DNA of 64,000 nucleotides from Polyodon spathula (lineage: Eukaryota > Chordata > Actinopteri > Acipenseriformes > Polyodontidae): contig NC_054534.1 in assembly GCF_017654505.1 (NCBI RefSeq), positions 21,619,252 to 21,683,251 on the forward strand, read 5' to 3'. The notes below the pieces were generated by a model. It had not been told where the DNA came from. It saw only the letters and a program-made list of their open reading frames with translations, and did no database searches. Position 1 is the first letter of the stretch; the number at the start of each line of letters is the position of its first letter. The translations under genes and the position numbers were made by a program. Below, in pieces: positions 41,377-53,080 of this stretch.

Positions 41377-44300
41377 GCAAGATGTTTTAGTTCAGTAGTT
41401 GTGAGCACAGTTTGTTAAAGTTGCAGTTTATGTTGTCATTTCAAGCAACGAAAAAAACATATTTGCATAGCATGAATTCATAAGATCTTGAAAAGTGAAT
41501 TATGGATTGCTACACTAATTTTAGGGGATGATAACGTGTTATGTTTCTTTTTATTTTATGTAAAACTATTATCCTCTGTAGTGGATCGAGATTTACTATG
41601 AAGGAGATACTAGAAACTTCGAAAGGTGTACCGGTGTCATCGGAAATAAATTACCGTTTGCCTTTTTGAGCCTTTCTAGGCATGTGCGGATTTTAGAACT
41701 TAAAGGCAAGGTTCTCAGGAGATTCATCGAAAATTACAGGACGCTATTTGCATTTTTTTGAGAAACGAAAACGAGTTTTGCATTGCATACAGTAATATTT
41801 GTTTAAATATGTTGTCATCTCATTTATCGAAGTGTGTTGTGGACAGCTTTTTTTTTTTTTTTTTTTAGGTGACATCGTAATGTATATTTACGTTTAATTT
41901 GTATTATAGGCACATTTTATCTGCAGGAAATTGCTCGCTGTATTATTTTTTTAACATGAATAAATATTTTTAAATTTATTTCAGTGTAATTTATGTCTAT
42001 ACATAGCTAAAATCACTACTTGCCAAATGTGTATTTCCTTGTCGTTTGTGGACATGTCATATACTATGGAGTAAGGAAACAACTGTTTAAGTGTTTATGT
42101 AGGCTCACTAACGTTGTAATCAAGTCTACGGGATATCTAAAAACCTGTTAATGTAGAAAACGTACATGTTTTAGTGGAAGGTGGTGTTTTAAGGTGTATG
42201 TATAATTTGAGAAACGCACAAAACGATTGGCTTCTAATACATACTGTCCAAAAGTGCAGTTCTATTATTAAATTAACATCTGTAATCCTAGTTGATATGG
42301 TGGATGTATTCGCACAGCACCAAATACTGTACTAATAATTCAGATAGCCATCCAGTATAATCTCGTACCCTGTGCAAATCTGTCATCCTCGCTTCTACAG
42401 TGAAAGTCCCCACTCACCAGACGTTATATTTCAGGAAAGATAAAACGTCATATCACAGGTTATGCTTTTTACTTGTAGATTATTATGTGAAACTCCGTGT
42501 GAGAACGTGCTGTTAACGTTATTTTCGAATTATGTTTTACACCAGATCTCATTTATCAAATATAAAGATATCATGAATATAATGTAGATATCATATAGCA
42601 TTAATTGCATACCATACAGTAATACTTATATCTATGTACATTTCTCAATAACAAAGATACCGGTATTTAAAAAATGCACTTTTTTTATTAAACAAACCAA
42701 TACACGTACACAATTCAAAATATACAAAACAATATATATATTAAAAACAAAGGTGTAAGGATGCGTATGGGAAGGATTACATAAGGTGTGGGTTTCAACT
42801 CCATGCTGGAGGTTTGTTTTAAGAATATATCACTAACCAAATATTATGCGTCTGATTGATTGCGAGATTAGTGTCTGACACTTGAGCGGCATTTCAAAAC
42901 TGTCTTAAGACCGCAGTATATAGGCTAATTGCACGTCAAAATAAATCGCAAGACAAACGCATAATGATTTCTGATACAGTATGTCAGCACATACAATTTA
43001 TACATGTATTCTGTTTGTTGGAAGAAAAAATAAATATCCATGGCGATTACAAATTTAAAAAATGACAACTCTGAGAGTTTGCCATGTCTTTGTAAACTGG
43101 GAATTAAACAACACCTATTGTTAAATAATAGATAATGTTGTATTAGAAACTGTTATTACACACCAGTATAATTGCACATAAAAATAAATCGCTCGACAAA
43201 TGATAAATTATTTCAGTTTATGTCATAACCCATGTACATGTAGCCTAAAGTTAACATTTTATTAAATAATAACATGAAAAACATGTTATTAATATGACAC
43301 CGACGTGTTTGAGATTTTTATCACAAATAATGTAACTTTTAATAAAGATCCTGACAACATTTTAAGAGTAAAACAATTTACTTGGCATTGGAAACATCGC
43401 AATAACAGTCTGTTCTGAATAAAAGTACATAAAGTCGGCGGTTTAACCTTGCCTTTAAGCGCTAAGATTCGCGCATGCGTAGAAAGGCTCAAAAAGGCAA
43501 ACGCCAACTTATTTCCCATGACACCGGTACACACATCGTCAGTATGATACAATTGTGATGCAATTAAAGAGCTATAAGCTGCCTCTTATGTTTGGTAAAC
43601 AAATATCAGTGCATAACAAAGACTAAGTATTTGTGGGAAGGGTATTTATTTAAAGGGTGTTTAGTGTGACAGTGTAACTACGGTTAAAAAAAAAAAGCAT
43701 GTGTCAATATTTATGAATGTGCTATGATGTCTGTGTGTGTGGGGGGTGGGGGGCGGGGGGGACGACATCACATGTTTTAATAAACTGAAGTGCAAGAAGG
43801 ATGGTAGCAAATTAACTATAATAACAATTTCATCGAATACAAGTGCTTAAGTGCAGATAGGTGCTGTATTAAGACCAGCAGAAAACGCTAACCCCATAAT
43901 TTCATACAACAGTTGTGTTGGTGACCAAACATGTTTGAGTGTTGTGTAAACATGTACTATTTAATATCGAAATAACCAACTCACTGAATTTAAACTTGTT
44001 TTTACTGAAAAACAAACAGTAACGTGATCGTAAGAGCTGTCTGTGTTGCATGCTGTCAGATCAGGACTTCACTGAGCATTGGAGCTGCAGCATGCTACAA
44101 CTGTACACAATTAGAGGTGTCATCACCAATTCCAGACACACTTTCACAATATTCAAAATATAAACATGCTGAGTTCATTGCAGTCATCAGCTGTATAGAT
44201 TTACCACTCGGCAGAATGTGGCAACAAACAAGTGAGTACAGGCATTAAGGTACTGTTTTAGTATCACGTTAGTATCTTAAGTTGTTGTATTTTAAGCAGT

Positions 44301-45981
44301 TGAATATGGTAGCAACTAACTTGCTCCTGAAGTGGCATCCAGCAATTGAATTTCGCTGCCAATTTATTGATTTTATTTTTTTCCTTTTTGACCTGGAGCT
44401 ATTGTCTGGAACCCTGATTTGTAATTTTGTTTTAAAGAAATGTATTTAAAAGAATAAACAGGAAACGAAAGCAAAATGGGCAATGGCTTATTTCAACAAA
44501 AGTGCTTTACCAGTGTTATTGCAATTGCTTGCACATGGAAATGAGACAATAGTGATTTTTATCTTTCAAGCTTCATTTTCTGTATCGTCTTGTGACCTTC
44601 GTATAGCAATATGTATCGTATCGTGAAGACACTGCCCATACCCAGCCCTAGTTGGTACATTTTAGCTTTAATGTTGAAGTGCATGCCTCTTTTGTTCCCA
44701 TATAAAGCATGCTGACATTCTCAGAAAAATTGTATTGTAATTTTCAGTGCTTTCAAGTAGCACAACTAGGGTGGCTCAAGTAGGACTGTGGGTGTTCAGA
44801 TGAGGCAGTTATTTTTTCAAGCTGCTGAAAAGGCTGAAAACATCTAATTAGAGATCCTTTGTGTATCATCAGAACATTAGAGTTCAATTCTCCAGCTTTA
44901 TTATGTGTTTCAAAAAATATTCTATCATATCATTGATCCGTCTCCAATTACTGTGTTTTTTAATTGATTCAAAAGGAGCATTCGTTGTAAATGTCAGTGC
45001 AAAATGTGGACATGTAGTGGAACACCATTGCCCATGGATTCTATGCGCTTCATAATGTGAACATGCCAGTTTTTTGTTTGTCTCAAAGACATATAGAGCA
45101 CCGTTGTGACATACACAATGTTGTCACTCTGGAGATGTGAACACAAATAGAGTAAGAAAGTAAAGAGTATGACTTGAATAGAATGAATGATGCAACGATG
45201 CCCACAGTTTGCTTTTAGTTACTTGACACTGGTGGTCATGGTTATGAATTCTGTTTCCTATTCAGGACGGCAGTAGGAGGCGAACACCAGGAGGAGTTTA
45301 CCTGAACTTGCTGAAAAACACTCCCAGCATCACAAACAAGAAGATAAGGGTAAGATATCTTGCTGTAGTTCTGTAAATCAAGATGACTATGTACGGCAAC
45401 ATTTGGCATGTTTAATACTTACAGCTGCTAGAAAATGCCAGCTGTTTTTAGTTGTTGAACCATTTTCTGATCGTTTTTTTTTTTTTGTGATTTTTAATCC
45501 TGTGCACTATTCAGTTAAAAGTTCTATAAAACTTATAAAAGTTTACCCTAATAAAAGCATATGTGTAATAAAGCATAGTGAAGGCATCGGTAAGCATTGT
45601 AAAGAAAAGCTAGATATGGTAAAGCATATTAAAAAACATGGCTAACCAGGCTAAGCTACGGTAAATGCATAGTACCTGCACCAGCATGGCAAAACTGCAA
45701 AAATACCACAGGAAAGCTGTTTACAGCTGCTCCAGCCCATCCTCTTTCATAATGAAATTGAGGGACTGCTGATTTTCCCGATCTTGTCCACGTGACAACT
45801 CATTAGCCAGTTTGTAATGTCTACCCATTACTGTCTATATACAGTGCCTTGAAAAAGTATGCAGACCCCTGACCAATTCTCTCATATTACCCAACGTAAA
45901 ACTAATGTAATTTCAATGTACCATTTGTAATTCAGTAATATGAGAGAATTGGTCAGGGGTCTGAATACTTTTGCAAGGCAC

Positions 45982-46020
<39 letters not shown>

Positions 46021-46518
46021 CCTTGCAAAAGTATTCAGACCCCTGACCAATTCTCTCATATTACCCAACGTAAAACTAATGTAATTTCAATGTACCATTT
46101 GTAATTCAGTAATATGAGAGAATTGGTCAGGGGTCTGAATACTTTTGCAAGGCACTATATATATATAAATTGCTTTCCTAGGCATAGGACAGTGGAATAA
46201 CGAGTTCAACGAGGCAAAACAAAAAACACGTACATTTTGTTTCACCAGGAAATATTCCTTGATGAAAACCGCAAAGATTACACAAGCAAAAAAGCTGCCA
46301 AAAAGCGCAGACGGCAGCTAGTGGGGAAAGAGATGAAAAAGGTGATCAAGACACTAAACCTCCAGGAACATGATGATGCTTCACGAGAGACTTTCGCTAG
46401 CGACACACACGAGGCCCTGGCTTCTTTAGACGAGTCCCATGAAGGGCCCACCGAGACAGCACTGGATCTGGAAGAGGCTTCTGTGATATACAATTCCAAT
46501 GAAGTAGAAAGCTTTTAA
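34084..46518 (+). CDS. phax: Phosphorylated adaptor for RNA export (5 coding exons)
   Basis: PHAX bridges capped U snRNAs, the cap-binding complex and CRM1 for nuclear export, and also acts in snoRNA transport. Coding exons: 34084-34185, 35512-36149, 36627-36747, 45266-45349, 46249-46518. All have AG/GT borders and join in frame to 404 aa (human 394). Exon 1 is acidic (MEDLEDGEL). An acidic Ser/Asp stretch at about 70-83 precedes the basic signal KRKRQK at 87-92. NNIWG is at 119-123 and AAELGILGMEG at 135-145. The leucine-rich export-signal region is about 175-189 (KLDEELEEYM). A second basic run, KRKRP, is at 208-212. The RNA-binding domain spans the exon 3-5 junctions (LREPKKDL, ELLMETSEVEQ, GSRRRTPGGVYLNLLK). 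The tail RETFASDTHEALASLDES is typical of the family. No lesion seen. Confidence 0.96.
37248..40007. mobile_element. hAT-like non-autonomous element (phax intron 3)
   Basis: The left end TAGGGTTGTGCCGATTCATC and the reverse-complement right end TAGGGCTGCTACGATTAAAT share the TAGGGYTG..CGATT pattern of hAT termini. No transposase gene. The inside includes a (TAA)n tract at 37764-37797 and a long (TA)n array, so several insertions may be nested. Confidence 0.5.
38067..38145. repeat. (TA)n microsatellite
   Basis: Pure TA array inside phax intron 3. Confidence 0.95.
40381..44650. repeat. Region bounded by two hAT-like ends
   Basis: TAGGGATGTAATAGG at 40381, and in reverse complement TAGGGCTGGGTATGGG at 44650 with nearby ACGATACGATAC. 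The two ends differ, so they may belong to two elements. The stretch holds poly(A) runs at 40943-40970 and 41181-41208, a (TTA)n tract at 41342-41376, and the inverted-end element below. No coding sequence. Confidence 0.3.
41626..43532. mobile_element. 1.9-kb element with long inverted ends
   Basis: 41626-41713 and 43445-43532 are imperfect inverted repeats of about 88 bases, both with TGTACCGGTGTCAT, TTTGCCTTTTTGAGCCTTTC and CTTAAAGGCAAGGTT. The interior is AT-rich with no transposase and contains a diverged direct repeat (42922-43005 and 43166-43245). Probably a non-autonomous DNA transposon of unknown family. Confidence 0.6.
45843..45982. mobile_element. Palindromic 140-bp MITE, copy 1
   Basis: Terminal inverted repeats of about 47 bases starting AGTGCCTTG and ending CAAGGCACT, with a short unique middle. 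TA-rich flanks fit a Tc1/mariner-type MITE. In phax intron 4. Confidence 0.85.
46017..46156. mobile_element. Palindromic 140-bp MITE, copy 2
   Basis: Differs from copy 1 by about two bases, same orientation, separated by a 34-bp (TA)n tract. It lies 92 bases before the last phax exon. Confidence 0.85.
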
Positions 46519-47141
46519 CAAAAGTGGTCTTAGGCTCATGTTCTCTAGCAAAGGCATTTTTGGTTATGAATTCTCATTGCATGCCTGCAGGTTTCAGAAA
46601 GGGGGGGGGGGGGTTAAATGCCAGAGTTTGTGTTTTAAATCCAGCAAATTGATGACTCGGTTAAAGAGGTGGCCCTTTTTTGGCAATAAGAACATCCTAA
46701 AATCTAAACATTAATGGTATAAAAGTTGTTATTAAGTTAAATATACCAAGAGGACATTTTATAGAGAAATTGAGTCTACTTTAGCACTACAAATGATGAA
46801 TATGTGTGTATGATGTTGGATGAAGAGGTGTCCTTTTTTATGCTGCTTTGTTTTACCATCAAACGCTATTAACTTACAAGTGGCTAAAATACAGGCTTCT
46901 ACTGTGCATTTAAATATAAATCTGAAACCTGACCAGATTTACTGTATACAACCTTTGTTCATGAATATGGGATTTTGATTTGGTTTCTGATTTGTTTGAC
47001 CCTAATTGACCACCTTGTTTTCATGATGTATTGAGATTTTGTGTTTTGTTTTGTTTTTTAAAACCATTGAGCACTTCATGTAAATCCTGAGCTTTCTTTT
47101 TTTTTTGGTTAAACAATTTTTTTTTTTGTTGAACAGTTTTT

Positions 47142-47147
47142 AATAAA
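47142..47147 (+). terminator. Candidate phax polyadenylation signal
   Basis: AATAAA about 625 bases after the phax stop, with a second AATAAA near 47239. The stretch 46519-47141 has no ORF of note. It contains G- and T-runs and fits a 3' UTR. Confidence 0.5.
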
Positions 47148-47249
47148 TGTATGCAAAATACTTTTGAAGTTGTTTTCTGTTCAGTTGTCTTGATCCATGT
47201 ACTGTATTGTATTGGGCTGAACATATCCTCTGTGTAGTAATAAATACAG

Positions 47250-47940
47250 GCACATCCTAAATCTTTGTGGCGTTTCTGTTATCATGAAAACTGAGTTACG
47301 TTACATAACAAAACGTGATCACAAAGTCATCTTTGACAGAACCTGAAAAAAGTGATGGAGAACTATCTAACTTTAAACTATGACACCTGAAGTTATACTT
47401 GTGTGATGTGCCTTAGATTTATAACACACATTTCTTATGTAGAGTCAGTATGTGGTGGATAGTGTAGATTTTTTTTATAAACTTTCCTTATACTTTCGGG
47501 TAGTTTCAGGAAACAAAATGCTTTTAACTAGTGTGTAACAGTAATTTTGAATATTTGATTGCCTTTTCCTTGCATATTTTATGAGGTTTACATTTGTCCT
47601 CTATTTCACTGCTTCAATACTGAATTTGATCAATTTTCTCTGTAGCTGGCTTCCATCTAAATGGAAATTATACCAAATATTATACCAAATATCCCTAAAC
47701 TGTAAATTATACCAAATGTCCCTCCCCACCTGTTTATAATACAGTAATCTGATGGGTTTTTTTTGGGGTGGACACCATTCTTTACCATTACATTTTACAA
47801 AACATGGAAACTCTCAACGCACCTGTTATTTTGTAATAATATGAAGTCAGGTATTTATTAATGGAAGAATAATATGAATGTTTTCTGCATTTTCTGAAAG
47901 AAGAAAATGTGTGTTCTTTAAATCATATGAGACCTTAATA
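47250..47940. other. Non-coding stretch
   Basis: AT-rich; nothing recognised. Confidence 0.4.
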
Positions 47941-47953
47941 AACAAATTACCAG

Positions 47954-47955
47954 TA

Positions 47956-48049
<94 letters not shown>

Positions 48050-48067
48050 TATATAAATAAATAAATA
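47954..48067. repeat. (TG)n(TA)n microsatellite
   Basis: About 29 bases of TG, then TA units, ending in AAATAAAT; abuts a Tc1 fragment. Confidence 0.95.
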
Positions 48068-48869
48068 GACATCTTATTATTGAACTTAACGCTTTGCATT
48101 TAGGCCAAAAAGTTAGATTTTAGTTTCACCAGACCACAAAACTTTTTGCCACATAGCTACAGAATCTCCTGGGTGTTTTTTTTGCATACTTCAAATGGGA
48201 TTCATGGTGGGCTTTCTTGAGTAAATTACAGACCAGATTTGTGGAGTGCTTGGGATATTGTGTTCACATACACACTTTGACCAGTCTTGGCCATAAAAGT
48301 CTAGCTCTTACAAAGTTGCCATTGGCCTCTTGGTAGCCTCTTTTGATCAGTCTCCTTGCTAGGTCATCCAGTTTGGAGGGACAGCTTGATCTAGGCAGGG
48401 TCTTGGTGGTGCCATATACCTTCCACACCTTAATAATCATCTTGACCGTGCTCCAAGGGATATTCAAGGCCTTAGATTTTTTTTATTTTTTTTATAGCCA
48501 TCTCCTGATCTGTGCCTTTCAACAACTTTGTCCCAGAGTTCTTTTGAAAGCTCATTGGTGCTCATGTTTGAGTCTTTGCTTTGAAATGCACTACCCAGCA
48601 GAGGGAACCTACAGGAACTGCTGAATTCATGTGAATCACTACAATATAACACAGGTGGAGTCCACTTAACTTGGTGTGTGATTTTGAAGGCGATTGGTTA
48701 CACCTGAGCTAATTTAGGATTGCTATTACAAGGGAGGTGGACACTTATCCAACCAAGCTATTTAAATTTCTATTTTTAATTCATTTTCTACAAATTCCTA
48801 GAATATATTTTTTTTTAAACTTGAAAGTTGTGGGGTAGGATGTGCAGATAAATGGGAAAAAAAACGTTT

Positions 48870-48870
<1 letters not shown>
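48068..48870 (-). mobile_element. Tc1/mariner fragment with dead transposase
   Basis: Minus-strand reading: start MSTNELSKELWDKVVERH, HTH part WSTVKMIIKVWKVYGT, PRSSCPSKLDD, then after a gap the LWSDET-type region is degenerate (near 48100-48140). The C-terminal third is missing. (TA)n arrays flank both sides. Confidence 0.8.

Positions 48871-48871
<1 letters not shown>

Positions 48872-48933
<62 letters not shown>
48872..48933. repeat. (TA)n microsatellite
   Basis: Pure TA array on the far side of the Tc1 fragment. Confidence 0.95.
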
Positions 48934-48935
<2 letters not shown>

Positions 48936-49240
48936 CTGATTGTGGAGCGAGCTGCATTTGTGCCATATAAAAATATGAGAAACGTTTTCTGTGTGTGTGT
49001 CCATCTGTCTCCGGTCATTGTTCTTATACAGTTTTACGGTTATGCACCATACTGCGCTGTGAACACGGTTTATACTTTCTGCACTCTTAGGATAGTTCAT
49101 ACACTAGTACAGCCAGGGTGTTCCGTCAACCCCGTTGACTTACTCATGGGTTCGAGCGGTGAGCAGAATTGTCACCTCTTCTCACATTTGTAAACACTTC
49201 TTTAAAGTGTCTGTAATGTGTTTAAAATCCCTCTTGTTAG

Positions 49241-49510
49241 AATGCAAAGCTCGCTGGGATCCCCCATGGACCTCATGAGGTGACTCTGTTCTGGGAGCAA
49301 CATGAGCGTCTTTGTCACGGGGAGGAGAGGACAGGCCTGCTGGGAGAAACTCTGTACAAAATTCTTCAGAAACTGCTCAATCCTCCTGTAACCTTCTTCT
49401 ACTCCAAATACCGGAGTACACTGATCACAGGAAAAGAGGCATGCCCTTTACTCAATAATGTGTGTTTGCTTACGAATGCACAATGTTGTTTTGCATGTTG
49501 TTGTGCATAA
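49241..49510 (+). CDS. Unassigned coding exon downstream of phax
   Basis: An open frame starts right after the acceptor-like CTCTTGTTAG. It encodes a well-composed segment (LFWEQHERLCHGEE, TGLLGETLYKILQK, PPVTFFYSKYRSTL) and then ITGKE. From about 49437 the translation becomes Cys-rich and low in quality up to a stop at 49508-49510. So the exon probably ends near 49437, possibly with a GC donor, or this is a last exon. The frame has no ATG, so an upstream exon is needed and was not found. I do not recognise the family. In human, TEX43 (SPMIP10, a sperm-axoneme protein) follows PHAX, which makes it a candidate by position only. The amino-acid composition and lack of stops argue for a real exon. 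Confidence 0.5.
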   Translation, partial: NAKLAGIPHGPHEVTLFWEQHERLCHGEERTGLLGETLYKILQKLLNPPVTFFYSKYRSTLITGKEACPLLNNVCLLTNAQCCFACCCA

Positions 49511-50309
49511 AACACCTACTTCCATCACCAGCATTTGTTTTCATTTTATTGTGTTGTCGAAATCAGCACACGTAATGACTATTTGGTGTTTGCAGTTTAT
49601 CTTATTGTATAATATTGGCTTGGTTTACATAAAGTTTAGAAACTCCAAATTCTCTCTCAATTTAACATGAGAATGTGACATAACAGTACATATCATGCAC
49701 ATTGCTATAGGGAGTGCATAGCCAAAAAATGTACAGCTGAAAAGCGTGGGTAAACCGTACCAAGCAATTATTTAACAACTGAGATCTGCTTTTAATTTGT
49801 TTCAAATTATTGCCATTTGCAGGTGACTCCTAAAATGACAGTTCTTTATAATTTAGCTGTTTTATAAGCAAAGTTATAAAAATAAAATAATAATAATACT
49901 TAAGCTACTACGAACTAAAAAAAAAAAAAAAAAAAAAAACACAGCCAAACAATAATTTGCAAAGTATAGAAAGATAAGATGCAATTCATTTTTATAGTCT
50001 TAAGTAGCATCTATCATGGGTACCACCCAAGAATAAAAAGTCACGTTTGTGCCCCAAAATGTATTACATTAGCATAACTGGGAATCCGTGTTATGTTTTG
50101 CTGCAGGCTACTGACCTCAGGACCAGGTTTTAGCAACCATGTGTAGTTGAAGAAAAATCTCTTAAACCTAATTTGTAGGGCAAGGTTTGTTTTACAAGAA
50201 TGAAACATGAAAGAAAGCAAACAGTTTTAAAAAGACAAATATGAGGCTTAATATCACTTGCTGCAAACTTACAGAACAAAAGATGTCTGGGTGGATTACC
50301 ATTACGTAG
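49511..50309. other. Non-coding stretch
   Basis: AT-rich, with an A-run at about 49918-49939. No continuation of the 49.24-kb exon could be identified here. Confidence 0.4.
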
Positions 50310-50735
50310 TGGGAAATGTGGGCAAGTAGGCTAGCGTATTGTAGATTTACTACCAGTGTTATGTAAATGTACTCTACAAAACATTTTGACTGGATATTTG
50401 TTTTTATATCATAAATGTAAAGTGCTAGATTTTAACTTGTAGATGACCATAAGGATTAGAACTGAAGAAGCTAACCTTCTATATAGGAAAGCAGGCTGCA
50501 CTTGCTGTTCTTCAACACAACCAAAAACTTAAAAAAATTGCATGATATCAGAAGTCACATAAGGCACTGACATTAACAGAACATTTTACAGTAAATATAC
50601 CCTGCCATATTTAATATTAATTAGGTGATTTGAATTTTGAAGAATTTCTCTCCTAAAAAAAAACTACATGTAAACCCAAACTACCTAAAAGGTACTACCA
50701 AAATGTCATGTCAGAAAGGCAAAACCATTTTTGCA
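50310..50735 (+). repeat. Dispersed repeat, copy downstream of phax
   Basis: Same orientation and block order as 22330-22905, with deletions. No coding frame conserved between the copies. Confidence 0.6.
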
Positions 50736-51329
50736 TGTAAACCAGGCCGTTGGAATCTGTTGCAATTCAGGGCAAGAGAAGCAAAACAAAGTGGTTCTGG
50801 TTGCCCAGTTTGGCTCAATTTTAAGGAAACTTTGTATGACCATTTGTAAAGATTTGTTATTGTGCATGACGAGCTAGAGACCTGGAACCTGTTACAAAAC
50901 AAAACAAAAAAATCCATAGTATCCATTATATCCCAGAGGTTAGCTTTTATGTAAAGGTTTTGTCATTATAGTTAAACCAATTAGCTAGTTCAATAGAGCT
51001 AATTCCAGCTACTAGCTGTACTGTGTCCTTTCTCCATAAACCACATGAGCAGAGCCTGGTCTGGCAACACCGTGCCAGAGTTTTTCAGATTGCTCGCAGA
51101 ATGTCTGTTAGGTCCTTCTCCCCAACTAATTCACTGCACTGCTGCCAGATAATGGTGATGATTGCTCTGTGCTCCTAACCCTGATAAAGTTAAAATTCTA
51201 CAATCCCTATTGAAGAGGAAGCAAGAGAACCTACCCAAGTATCTTCAAGTTCATTCATAAACTGGGCAGGTGTACTGTGCACATTAAGATGAAAAAAAAA
51301 AGTACTTTATAAAAGTTGTCTTTAGTTTC
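50736..51329. other. Non-coding stretch
   Basis: No gene or named repeat seen. Confidence 0.4.
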
Positions 51330-53080
51330 TTTATTTCAGCATTACAAGAGATCAAGATTGAAAAAGCACTATATTTAAATTACCATTTTTCAGCTTAACA
51401 GCACTGTACAAAATAGGTCATGCTTGAACTTGCGTTCCTTTGTAATACTTTGTCTCAACACAACACTTCATATTTTGTACTTTTAAAATAACCCTCTGCT
51501 ACAAATGTCTTCAGAGCAATGGAGCAAATTGCAAAAGTTGTCATGGAAACATCCGGGCAGAAAGCTTCAGAAGTGTGTTTCAGTAAGTGGGTAATTATAA
51601 TCCTGTATCTTGATGCTTTTGCAGCAACCACAAATATGCTTTAGTCAAGCTTAATACAAGCTTGTTTTCTAAAGACTACTGTATGTGAATTTGGAAAAAA
51701 TATGTTAATTATCAAAACAGTTACATTTAGAGATTTAAAGCCTACTTTCTACAAAGTGACATTATATCTACAAAATGAGATTACATTTAAGGGCACTTGA
51801 GTAGAACCTGTTTATTAACATAATTTCCTTTATAAAAAATAACACCAGAATCCCAATGTTAAGGTAATTTCACTATGAACATGTTCAAATTTAGCAATGG
51901 TAGAGGTGGATGTGCAAAATAATGAAATGAACACACATACTGTATATACAGAGCCACCGATGATTGAGCAAATTGATATGATTAAAAAAGGTTCCAGTTC
52001 AATAAGAGGTCACTTTGTCTTTAATTTCTTCTGGGTTTGATATCCTTATTTAGATGTAATAAAATAATAAATAGCACAATCTTACCCCTTTCCTGGCAGT
52101 TTAAAATTACTTTATTAATTTCTATGGGAACTTAAATACAAGGACACTATTCATGTTGCATTTCTTTTCACAAACTTCAGGCTTATTTGAAAGTTTATTT
52201 ATTTGATCCACTTTATTTCATTTATTGGTTATTATTTTTTAAATACAGATTTGAATCCAATGAAATGCATTGTATGAATTTCAAATCAACTAGAGTTCAC
52301 CATTTGACATGCGATTTCCAAAACAAACAATATCCTAACTTATAGAATATAGTTTTGTCAGTAATAAGCCAGAAACACACATTTCAATACACAACTTTGC
52401 CAATTTCTTTTACCATCACGAGAAAAAAAAAAGGTGGCAGTGCTCAGCATCTACATGTGTACATGCAAGTATTTAGAAACTCAATGCACCGACACGTGCC
52501 CCAGTTGGTTCTAATGGTCCTCATTGAACACTACACTTTAGGTTGATTTAGCTATTCAAGGCACTTCTGTAACTGGGGAACCCCCCTCCCCTTCCCCTCC
52601 ACCCAAAGTTACAGGTTTACTAAATATACAATATTTGCAGTTTGCATTTGATTGGACTACTAACAAGCTACATGGCCAATCCTAAGTACAGCACACATAC
52701 AGATTTAAGTGCATTTTAACTTTGAGGCAACTATATCAGAGTAAACTTTACACCATGTTCTACTTTGCATTTCTCAAAAATAAATCAATTTAATTGTTAA
52801 AGGTGAACCATTTTAACCAATTAAACGTTTGCACACTAAAGGTGTCTTCTTTACAGGGCCTTAACTTCTGCAGAAGTCACAGAAGTTATAAATATACCTT
52901 TAAAAAAAATGATACAAGAGAAAAAAAAAACATATTGCACCCACAGAGCCAAACCAACACTGCACAGAGATCCACACTTTATGAATGCGGCAGTTTGGTT
53001 TTCTGGGTACTAAATGACCTGCTTGCTAGAACATTGTTGATTTGACACTGCCTTTTTTTCCCCACGAGAGAGAGATATCC
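51330..53080 (-). other. Putative 3' UTR and downstream region of larp6
   Basis: There is no coding frame. AATAAA on the minus strand at 51330-51335 could end a 1.75-kb UTR. The stretch is AT-rich with short A-runs and no repeat family I can name. Confidence 0.3.
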
